DNA of 64,000 nt. Origin: Platycnemis pennipes. Taxonomy: Eukaryota; Arthropoda; Insecta; Odonata; Platycnemididae. Positions 35,191-47,100 of this stretch are shown piece after piece (position 1 is the first letter of the stretch; every line of letters starts with the position of its first letter). The position numbers were made by a program, and so were the translations under genes. Location: positions 81,638,645 through 81,702,644 of the forward strand of contig OW121853.1 of assembly GCA_933228895.1 (NCBI GenBank), in the 5' to 3' direction. Below the pieces are notes generated by a model. The model searched no databases and was not told the origin of the DNA. It worked only from the letters and a program-made list of their open reading frames with translations.

Positions 35191-38100
35191 GTGAATATTT
35201 ATTTTATTGAATTTTGTGGTTTTGCTTTTGAGCGCATGACCTACCAACTAAGACCACCGATTTTTCAGTGGGAGGAAAACATTCTCAGAACTGGTGGAAT
35301 TCACTGAGGAAGTTCTACAAATAGCAAAAACATTTATGCTTCCTCCGTACTCATTTCAAATGAGAGCAGGTGGAGTGTATTTAGCCTCTGGGCTTTACTA
35401 CAAACAACCTACCAGGTAATTACAGAGTTCATTTTTCTGTGCATTATATTATAGTTGAACATTTTGAGAATAGGACAATGATTTCATTGGAATTAATTCG
35501 TTGATACTAACTGCGCATTCTAACATTTAGATAGGTTCTATTGGGTCAGTGCCTTTAAGAGAGAAAATAGTGAATATTTAAATCAAAGAGATATTGTCGC
35601 TGCTGCTCTAAGCGGCCCAAGCAAGTGCATTGAAATATTGTAGAGGAAAAGATTTCACTAATCGGATATCGAACCACCCGAAGCGGTTGGTTGCTTATCA
35701 TGTAATGCTTTTCATTATGAGATTCATCTTTGTGGACCGGGTACGCTGATGAGTAACGGATGCCACCTGTGAAGGACCATAACGACGAATGAGGGCTCTT
35801 CATCCCCATCCCTAATTCAGGCTGCCAAAGTTATTGATTGAGTAATTGAGTAAGACAAGGGTGCTGGTACCTTACGACAAATATACTGAAGAAGTTATAT
35901 GTGTGACGGCGAGGTCCAGAGATAAGGGTAGGAAAAGAGATGCAGTGAGATTTGTATATGATCTTGTTTGTCATAGCCGGTTGGCCGAGGAGTCAGGGTC
36001 TAGATGCATTAAAATGTCATTGGAGGAGGTATTGAAAATGATTTAACTTGAGGAAACTAAATTGATGAAGTTCTGAAGGAAAAATGAGTCAAAATTGAAC
36101 AAAGGAGAGTTTGTCAGCTTCCCTAGTAGCAGAGAATGTTGTCACAACGTTGCATGCACGTTACATTGGGAAGAGCCTTAGGTGCACACAACGTTGTTGT
36201 TGGTGCACACAATTTTGTATGCACGTGCACTGCATGTACGAAGTTCCCACCACAGAACATTGTAACAACGTTGTGTTGTAACATCAAAAAAAAAAATTGG
36301 TTGTGGCAGGGTACTGGTGTGCACACAGTGAAATGAGCACCTTTAAAACTGAAAACTTTATTCCTTTGGGATTACCTGCAATTATATTTATAAATCCTAA
36401 TAACCCTCCTCTGCTGGACATCTCACTAGGGTTTGGCTCCTGTATCGGAATTGATACTCTCAAGGGGGAGGAGGAAGTAGGCTGAGAACTTTCTGGGTGT
36501 TTTTTCTATCCAGAGTGTACTGGAAGCCATTACTCGCTTACCTTCTGTCCTAGATCTCATGTAGTTGTATTTATTATTTCTATGACCTCCCTAAACATTC
36601 AAGTCCTAAGGCGTTCCTCGCAAGAGATGAAGATCTGTGAGTCATGGCTACCATGATACTTCCTAGAAAGAAAAATTAACACCAAAAATGTTCTTTAATC
36701 ACTCTTCCCTCCCTGAGATTATAAATTGCGATACAATTAGGCAGCATTGATTAGTCCTGATGTGGTGAAACAGAGGACCCATTGGACCAACGGTTGGTGC
36801 TACTGAGTAATTGAGAATGTTGTCACAACGTTGCATGCACGTTACATTGGGAAGAGCCTTAGGTGCATCAGTTGTTTGGAAAACATTTATTATGGCCATT
36901 TTACTAACTGTTATCCAACTGCTTAGGCCCAACAGTAGGCCCCACTATTAACCCCCACTATTAAAAGAACGAGTAAAACCTTCATGGAAAGTGAAATGTG
37001 TGGCGTGAAGTGCGGTAAAATGTGTGAAATATTAGGTAGAGCCGAGTCTCGGCGACAACGTTGCATGCACGTTGAACAACGTTACACTATGACGTTGCTT
37101 TTGGAGGTTCATGCAACGTTACGTGCACGTTACAAAGTAACCTTGTGCACGTGCATGCAACATTGTGACAACGACCTCTGCTACATGGGTTAATTATAAA
37201 TGAAATATGGTGTGTAATGTGTTTTAATTAATTGTACTTTGTTTGCAGTGTAGTCTTGTATTGTGCATGAGAAAACTGAATACTTCCATCACTGCAGTTC
37301 TTCTTTCTTAATTACCTATTTGCTTCTGTCCTGTTGATGTGGTATGGAGGTAGACAAATTCCAAGGGACTCCACCCAGGTAGAAAAATCTGGGCTGGAAC
37401 TGGACTGTAACTCTACTGTAAGTGTGCTAGGTAAGTGGACTGTAACTGTGCTATGAACTGTACTGGAATGTTTCAAATCCAGTACAGTCACAGTAGAATT
37501 TCCACAGTACAGTCGCAGTGGACATTCCACAGTACAGTCGCAGTGGACATGCCACAGTACAGTCGCAGTGGACATGCTACAGTACAGTCACAGTGCATTC
37601 ACCACAGCTCAGATAGAGTGCATTCAAGTACAGATCCAGGGATTGGCCCACCGTCGCCTACTTAGGCTAGAATTTTCAACATTTGTTTTATGGTGTCTTA
37701 AACTTACACAATTTTAAGTCAGTCAGGCCCACCCCTTCAAATTATTTTCTTGATTAGTCCCCAATGCATCTTTCACACTATAGCTAGAGTGCTTTGGAAA
37801 CAGCACACTCATACCACAATATTTAATGTCCCGTATGGAAATTTCAGATCAGGTCTGATCTGAAAATTCCGGATCAGGAAATGAGCTGATTTAAATCCTG
37901 ATCAGGTCTGATCTGGCAAACCTGATCTGATCTGGCAATCCTGATCAGGATTCAAATAAGGTCATTTCCTGATCTGGCTTTACCTGATCAGGTTTGATCT
38001 GGACCCAGCGAGAACAAGTTGGTGGATTCCATGCGGGTACCACATGGATATGTATGCGGAAATTGGGTGGAATCCACGTGAATATGGTCACCAGATCCAC

Positions 38101-41100
38101 AAAATTTCCACCAATATACCAAATTTCCACGTGGGATCCGCATTGATTCCACGTGGATTCCGCATGAAATCCATGTGGATTCCTAATCCAATCTACTAAT
38201 TTACGACGTGGATCCACATATATTCCACGTGGGTCCCACATCATTTCCACTTGGATCCCACATCATTTCCACATGGGCCCCACATCAGTTCAACGTGGAT
38301 CCACCTCTACTCAACACATTTCCACATGGGATCCACATACTTACTTTCCGACAGATGCTACTTTAACATTCGGTAATAGTTTATGGACACTTAAAAGAAT
38401 TTTCAAATGTTTACTAGGTAGTTATTTAATGCCTCACAAACCACCTCACTTCTCTTGAGTGGTGTGTAATAAAAAAAATCGACAAACTGGAACAAAGGGG
38501 CAATTATTCAAGGGAGGATCAATATAAATCTGAACTTGAAATTAAAACACTTAAAATTTGGCCATTTTACATTTAACATTTTACTGGCCAATAAAATACC
38601 TACTTCCAAAAAAAGAGCAATTACGAAAATATAATATACATCCATTTACAATCGCATATTCCATTGAAAGTCCTTTTCTTGCCCACATATGGAACCGCTG
38701 CTCCATTTTATATTTTCCAAGTCTTTAAAAGGCACGCCTTCACACTATAATAATGCCCAAGAACATCTGTAGGAAAGGAAAAAGTATCTGATTATCATAA
38801 TATAGAAAGCACTTAGGTAAAATCTATTAATGCTTTTTATCTTGGGGTATAAGCATTTATGGCAGTTATAGACTCTTGCCTGGGTTATATTACCTTAATA
38901 GTAATTACTGTGTATTATTTAGATACAAGTTATAAAGTCCAGGAATCTACAAACATTGCATTTTATAAATAATCTTAAGACTTTGTATTGTCAGAATTAT
39001 GAATCATAAAATTAGGCCAACTAGTTCAAAACTACTAAGATTTTAGGAATCCCACAATGGTATCCAAGATTTTCAATTAGTAATTATTTCTTCTTCACTC
39101 CCACCAAGAAAGTGATATGTGCAGGTTCATCCCTAAATATCCTCTTTAGTACGATTACAATACCTACTTTATTTTTGTAGTATCACTGACTTCACTGCAC
39201 AATGTTGTTTTCTTTCGCGCTGCAAAGCATAAAAGTTATGTTAATAAGTAGGTCGAAATACCATTCATGTAAAGAATAAATGTTGCAAGCTTAAGCAGTT
39301 TCTGACTAATTAAAGAATAACTCTGGAATCAAAGCGATTCAAAAGGTTGCTTGCCTCTTTAGGCTCTATAGCAATTGACCCAATTGGAAAAACAAAACCT
39401 CTTTATTTCTATGCACTGGGAAAACACCAAATCTTTCTTCTAACTGATTAGCTTATACATATTCACGATTATAAAGTAACTTAATATCATGCACTGTTTT
39501 TACAAGTGTGGCTACCAAATGCAGCATATTGCGAATGTTTGAAATACATTTTCAGTGTGAAAGTAGTTGTTGTCAACGTTATTCAGCAAGCACATTAATT
39601 AATAGGAGAATGAATTAAACTTACCTCACCAATTGATGCTCCGAGAATAGCAGTGTGAATATCACTGATTGACGATTCAACCGATGCCTTTCATCAGAGT
39701 AAAAGACTATTATAATTAATAATACAATTATCACCAATTCTTTGACAGTCTCTCGCCGTTTAATGTGAAACATGTGTCAATTTATGTTCCGTTGTTTCCC
39801 AGCATTCAACATTAAACTTCGAATTTCAAAAGCAGAAAACAGTTGATTTTATCAGACAATCTTTAACAAGGCATTATAATGTTTTACAGCAATGTATTTA
39901 ATTCCAGGAAGGAGAGAAAAATTATTGTGGTGGAGTAAATGTTTCTTAAAAATGCATTGTGTTGCGATGAACATCATAAAGTTAATGTGGTTAGATACAA
40001 GTCAAGGTATTTACCCAGACAATAATTATTCTCATTTGAAAAAAACACAGTCACTTGTATGACTACTGAAAGTATAATAATGTTTCATGAATCTTGTGGT
40101 ATTTTAATGGAATAGTAAACAATCAACATAGTTCCTGACATGTTGTAAATTTTTAAGATATCTAAACAGTATGAAAATCAGCCATGGGTAGTTATTTATT
40201 TAACGATGTGTAACACGGAATATTTAAATTCGGGGCCATGGTAATTTTTTTTGTTCACAAATTTTCACTCTGTGCACTGACGTCCATTGGACATCCATTG
40301 GATGTCCTGCATGGATGTTACTGACATCCATGGACATCCATTTGACGTCCAATGGACATCCTATGCATGTCCAAATGTCCCACTTGTGGACATCCAATGG
40401 ATGTCCATTTAAGAACGTCCTATGGATGTCCAAATTTGCCACTTGTGGACATCCAATGGATGTCCAATTTAAGGCTTTGAAAGGATGTAGGCAAATATTT
40501 CAGTTTCTTGGGATCTACAGATGCAACCCATATGCAGTGAGGTCATAATAGAGAAAAATTACGTAATTAAAAAAATTAGCGTGAGGCATGAAAATTGTCG
40601 TCACTAAAAGTTACCTATATGTTCAATTAAGTTGGGAACTTCATTTGGTTCTAAGCTAGCAGCACTGCATAGTAATAACGTTACTGAGGTTTTCTTAATT
40701 CAAAATGTTCTCAGCAGCCATTAAACTACGCGAATACAAAGTGAATCACAATGAAACTAAAAGAGATACAGAAACTAAAAGAAATAGAAACTAAAATAAA
40801 TACACCTTTCAAGTTTTCCCGAAGGTAAAGATTGCTGGCGAAATACATATATAAACCCAAAGAAAATATAAAGTATTTGATAAGTTACGAGGAAATGAGA
40901 AGGGATTTAACTTGAAACCTAGTATGCCAAGGTAAAGAATGAAATAGGCATGTTATTTACCTGTCTAATTTTGTTTTACCACCGTGCACTTCACCATCGT
41001 AGGATTCCAAAACCACAACAAAACATATAAAATAGTAATATTGTACAAATAATGCAAATAAATGCGAGTACTATTAAAACAGCACGTTTCACACTCCTAA

Positions 41101-44100
41101 CCGTGAACATACAAATATCAACAATAAAAATCTTATAAACAAGCCGGGGAAACAATTGAGCAACACCTTTCGTTCTTATTTCTTTCTTGACGTAACAAGA
41201 GTAGTTTTCGTCCCATGTAGCAGGCCTGTGCGTATCGAGATTACCCTTCAATGCTCATTTACAACTAAAACTTTGAACATCATTTCCTGGCCTGCATATT
41301 GATGTAACTGCATGGACGTTTTTAGGATGTCATTTTCATGGCATTGGATGGACATCCAAAGGGTGTCCTTTTCCTGACATCCAATAGATGTCCTTTTTCT
41401 GACATCCAATGGATGTCCTTTCCTGACATCCAATGGATGTCCTTTTCCTGACATCCACAGAATGTCCTATTCCTGACATCCAAAGGATGTCCTGCATGGA
41501 CCTTTTAGGGATGTCCTTTTCCTGACGTCCAATGGACATCCAATGGATGTCCATAAGGGACTTCTGGATGTCAGGATGTTAAATGGACGTCCATTGGACG
41601 TCATGCAGTGGCTGGGAAGTCATCCCTGGCTGGGATCTGGAGTGGCTGGGAAGTCATAAGGGACTTCTGGATGTCAGGATGTTAAATGGACGTCCATTGG
41701 ACGTCATGCAGTGGCTGGGAAGTCATCCCTGGTTGGGATCTGGAGTGGCTGGGAAGTCATAAGGGACTTCTGGATGTCAGGATGTTAAATGGATGTCCAT
41801 TGGATGTCATGCAGTGGCTGGGAAGTCATCCATTTATATATATTATTTAAAGAATTAACGTAATATCAATTTGTTACACTTTCCCCCGAAACAGCTGGGA
41901 TCCTTCTGGCACAGTTCCCCTTATTCCCCGAGAGAACCTCCCAACAGTGTGAATGCATTATTCATGATAATATTCATTCCTTATGCAGACATTGAAGAAA
42001 TGCATGAGAATCTTCAGTCAATTAGTATGCTCATCTGGTGAACTTTCTTGCACCAAGGAAGGAAAACCTCCATCATCCTTCACCTTTGTAGTTTTATTTC
42101 TACATAAAACCATACTTATCTGCCATGATTGTGTATTGAGCCCTGTTTCATAGCTCTGTTACAGTACAGTTTGAGCTACAGCACAGTTCCAGCCATGTTT
42201 CTCTCAGCTCAGTTATAGTACAAACCGTACGGTTTGAACTGCAGTGCATTTCCAGCCCTGATTCACAGCTCTGTTACAGTACAGTTTGAGCAACAGTACA
42301 GTTCCAATCCTGTTGCATAGCACTGTTACAGTGCAGTTGGTGCCACAGTACACTTCCAGCATATTGATGCAGCACTGTTACAGTACAGATCTCACGTAGT
42401 TCTTCCTGCCACAGCACAGTCCAGTACAGTTCCAGCACAGATTTTTCTATCTAGGCAGGGACATGAATGAACACAACAGTGTCTCTAAAGGGAGGGAATA
42501 CTTGGGAAAACATTTTTCAGAAAAGTAAATAAGAGGAGAGTAAGGAATTAAATCTGAAGTGTGATGCTGCGAGGTTGAAAAACATGGACCTTGGAGAGGG
42601 AGGATGAGAAGTGATTGGAGGCATTTGAGATGTGTTATGGAAAAGATATAGTGGATGGGAAGGAAGTTTGTTAGAGCTGGATATGGGTGGGAAGGAGAGA
42701 AAGTTGTTGAAGGAAATTAGGTAAAGGAAGAGTAGGTGGATGTGCCAAGTTATAATGATGCTTGTACATCTGATCTCTAACTATTCTTAATCTTACTAAT
42801 CCCTCTATATGCATATGATAAACATGGTTATCCATTTCTAATCATATTAGTTATCTCATGGTTTTCGAAAGATTAATACAAAGTAGCAGCCCATAGTTAT
42901 TATTATTTTAAATGAGCCTATAATATTTGATGCTATATTTTTTCCTCACAGTGGTCTTGTGAAGATTCGTTTTACATATGAAGATTTGGAAAACCTGAAT
43001 CCATTCTTAGAGCAGCTGAGGGTTGAGAGTCATTGGGATGTCCTTTATATGTTCAGCAAGATGCTCGCTGAAAATGCTTTTCTTTTCACATTATCACCAA
43101 GAACTGTAAGTAGATCTACGTACATTTAGAATTGCATTTATCCCTTCAAATTGATTCTTTCTCATTTTCAATAATCTCTTTATGTAGTTTTAAGAAATAA
43201 TAAAAATACTCAGTGGTAGCTTTAGGAAATTTTTTCACTTAAATTTGCTTTTTATGTCAGTGGTATTAGGTAGTATCAAAAATAAACAAAGCTTTCTTTT
43301 TGTAGTACTTTTGCTTTATTTTTTTAATGTTCGCTTCTCATCTGTAACATCAGTTTAATTTGACTGAATTTGATATATGTCACTTCTCCTCATTTCAGTA
43401 TGGAATAGAATTCAATATAAGGAAATATTTGCTTCACAAGCCTGGTGATGAGAACCTCAGTTCTATGAGGGATGAAGAATCATCTGATGAAGAAGAATTT
43501 TCCCCAGAAACATTTGCATCAGACTTTCTAAAAAAGGTGAAGATGTGTGATCGCATTGCTGACATTGAAACAAGATACCAGACGATGAAAACCCTTCTGT
43601 ATGGTAAGCTTTGTTATATGCTTGAAACTGTGAACTCATTTTTTTCCCTATAATAATAATAATAAATCTGGAGTCAAAAACGGACCACCTCGTGGCATCC
43701 CTGGTAACAACTTCGGTCGGCTAATGGTGGACGTCTGCTTGTGGGGCTAACCACCCCACTCGCGGCTCTACTGGTTCCTAAAAAGAGTACCAGGAAAGCC
43801 ACCCACAACCGGCCCTTCTCGGATGAGGGCCCTAGTAAAGTCGGGTGTGGCTAATCTATGCCATCTAAGAAGGGAGCTCGCAAGGAATGGATGGAGACCC
43901 TGAGGGGAGACCTTCTAGCTTGCCATGCTGCCAGTGAGCCAATCGCAGGGATTACATGACGAGGATGCATTCTTTGTGGTGTGAGTTGCATCCTGAATAT
44001 AACCATCTGTCGCAGCAGAATCTGCGTGACTATGCCAATCACCTGCACAAGAAAACGACACTTCAACCGCAAGATCAGAGTAGTACACCACCGGCCAAGG

Positions 44101-47100
44101 CTCTATCTCCTACAAAGGCAGATGTACCTCCTCCTACTGCTGGTGCTTCCGCTGAACTTTCAGTGAAGGGAGACGAGCCGAAGGCCGATTCTGATCTACA
44201 TAAGCAGTTGGAAAGCACGATACACTACGATGAGACGACTACCAGGCAGAGAAATATTCATCATAAAATTTCTCTGCGGGTCCAGCAGCTGTCCCAGTTG
44301 AATGGCATCGTAGATATGATCCGGTTGGAAACGACCAGCCTCTGGGAAATAGACTGCGTGGTATATGATGCCGCCACACTGTTGGCCTCTCCCCGAGTTT
44401 CTGCCACTTGGGAGACCAAAGCAGCAAATAGGCCTAAACAGCTTAATTCCAAAATCATGCTGGCAAGACAACAAGTGTCGAGATTTCAGTGTGTGATGGA
44501 TTACCCTTCCTCTGGTCGGGCCTTTACGCTGAAGGTCTAGCACATTGCACGTGCAATCCAGAGAGGCCACCACACACTAAACAAAAGAATGCTGCTTATC
44601 CTTAAGCAGCACGAGGTGGATAGAGTGCCAGCACTTACAACAGCGAGGAAGAAGTTGGTCAAGGGGACCAACGCCAGGAAAGAGTACTCCACATTCTCCT
44701 TTCAGCCATCCCGCCTCTTCCAACCCCCTCCACCTGTTGTCCAAACACCACCAATGGTCCCGGAGGTGGAACGTTTCTGGAAGGACATCTACGAGACTAG
44801 GAAGCCATTCAACGAAGGTACTCCTGCTATTGCCTGGGAGACAAGCTGAAGGCCGATTCTAATCTACTAAAGTGTTTGGAAAACATGATGAACTACGATG
44901 AGACGACTACCAGGTAGAGAAATATTCACCATAAAATTTCCCTGCAAAACCAATAGCTGTCCCAGTTGAATGGCATCGTCGATATGTTCCTGATGGAAAC
45001 AACCAGCCTCTTCAAAATAGACTGTGTAGTATATGCTGCCACCACACTGTTGGCCTCTCCCCAAGTGTCTGCCACTTGGGAGACTAAAGCAGCAAATAGG
45101 CTTAAACAGCTTAATGCCAAAATCACACTGACAAGTAACAGGTGTCAAGATTTCAGTGTGTGATGGATTACCCTTCCTCTGGTCAGGCCTTTATGCCGAA
45201 GGTCAAGTGCATTGTTTATACGATCCGGAGAGCACATCACACACTGAACAAAAGAGTGTTGCTTATCTTTAAGCAGCATGAGGTGGATAGAGTGCGGGCA
45301 CTTTCAAAGGCAAGGAAGAAGTTGGTCAAGAGGATCTCACCAGGAAGGAGAGCTCCGCCTTCTACACTCAGCCGTCCCGGAGGTGGAACGTTTCTGGAAG
45401 GACATCTACGAGACCACAAAGCCATTCAACAAAGGTACTCCTGCTATTGCCCACTTTAAAGAGTTTTGTGACCGCCACCTAGCGGATATGGATGGTCCCA
45501 TCTCAGTCACAGAAAGTGATGTGAAGAAGGCCTTCTCTGGCAAGAAGAACTTCAATGCTCCAGGAATGGATCCAGTGAATAACTTCTGGTGGAAAAAGTT
45601 CTCTTCCACGCACAAACACCTTGCCAGAATCTTCACATCCTGTCAGGGACGGAGCCAATTCCATCCTGGCTGACTGAGGGGCGAACGGTCCTAATACCGA
45701 AAAAGGGAGACTTGTCCGATCCGAAGAATTGCCGCCCTATAACCTGTCTCAACACTATATACAAGGTGTTCACTTCCATCTTGAATGACCTTATCCTCCA
45801 CCACATCCATCCGGTATAGGAGGAAGTGTACGAGCAGAGGGGCTCGAAGAAAGGCATCGCGGGATTCAAGGACAACCTGCTCTTTGATAGGTGTATGAGC
45901 GTAACTTGTCAATACAAGCGTAACCTGTCAATGGGCTGGGTGGACTATAAGAAGGCTTTTGATACCACCTCTCATGAGCTGATTATAGCCATGCTGAGGT
46001 ACATGAAAGTCCACCCAAAGGTGCATCCACCCCTGCATTGAACGTGTGTTACCACTGTGGAAGATGCGCTTCGCCATACCATCAGGCAAGAAGACCATCT
46101 ACACGGATTTGGTAACGTACCACCATGGCGTTTTTCAAGGCGAAGCTTTATTCCCTGCCTGTTCTGTTTATCTCTCCTCCCACTGTCCATTCAGTTGAGA
46201 TGAGGTAGGGGATATATGTGCGGTGTCCTGTCAAAAAGGGAGCATAAAGTCACCCATCTTTTCTATATGGATGACCTGAAGCTTTATGCTTCAAGTGCGA
46301 AAGACCTGCGCTTGGCGTTGGACACCGTACGCCAATACAGTGAGGGTATAGGGATGGAATTTGTTTTTGGACAAGTGCGTGACCATTCATCTGGCGAAAG
46401 GAGAGATATCAGAAGACCAGGAAGATGTGCAGCTCGTTGACGGAAACGCTATTCGTCATCTTGATGATGACGAAGCATATGAATATCTTGGCGTCCCCCA
46501 GCGCTGGATGCAGGAGGTGAGAGCAGTGAAGGAAAGGCTTACAGCCAAATCCAGGCAGACTCTCAGGCAAATCTGGAGCTCTGACCTGTCGGGAAGAATA
46601 AGGTTCTTGCGACCAACACCTTTGCAGTTCCAACACTGCTCTACACCTTCGGTTGCATCAAATGGAATGTCAACGAGCTGCAAACCCTTGACGGGAATGA
46701 GGAAAATGATGACCATGTACCATAGTCTTCATCCGAAGTCTTCCATCGCCAGATTGTATCTCCCGAGAAAGCTAGGTTTTAGAGGGCTGATAAGCCTGGA
46801 GTGCCTTCATGACAGAGTAGTCCTCAACACGGCTTGCTGTGTGTTCCATAACACGGATCCTCTTATGCTGCTCGTAAAGAAACACGAGAGTGTCAGCAAA
46901 GGGGCGTTCCTATTCCATGTGGCGAAAAGAGCAGCAGATGGCCTCGGTTTGGACTTGGACCTTACTTCCAGCGAAGCGTGCGACAAATCAATCTTGTCAC
47001 TGAAGGCGGACATGTTAAAGCTCGAAATAAAGAATGCGGAGCAAAAGATCCTGCTCCACAAGCATACTTAGAAGCCCATGCATGGAAGTTACAATCGAAA

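Larger units (their letters stand above)
37374..42460. mobile_element. Possible 5.1-kb composite with inverted ends sharing TAGAAAAATCTG
   Basis: The left terminus is CCCAGGTAGAAAAATCTG followed by GGCTGGAACTGGACTGT. The right terminus, inward, is CCCTGCCTAGATAGAAAAATC followed by TGTGCTGGAACTGTACTGG. Both lead into arrays built on CTGT-N-ACAG words (arrays B and H). The interior holds arrays C to G and ordinary AT-rich intron. No target duplication is apparent and no transposase was found, so this may be two related elements in opposite orientation rather than one. Confidence 0.4.

Noticed and set aside
35555..36046. Two unassigned frames in SNAPC1 intron 2
   Set aside because: Not flanked by splice sites in a workable phase, and no family recognised.
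36123..36336. Overlapping frames on both strands in array A
   Set aside because: They arise because the array is palindromic; the encoded peptides simply repeat the array.
37312..37665. Repetitive frames in array B that look like a protein with internal repeats
   Set aside because: Both strands are open for the same reason, a 25-bp repeat free of stops; no start, splice or homology support.
40224..41554. Frames rich in DV, MDI and GHPLDV repeats
   Set aside because: Translation of the GGACATCC dyad array in arbitrary frames.
36121..42460. CRISPR array
   Set aside because: The repeats are degenerate, palindromic and directly adjacent with no unique spacers, in a eukaryotic intron.
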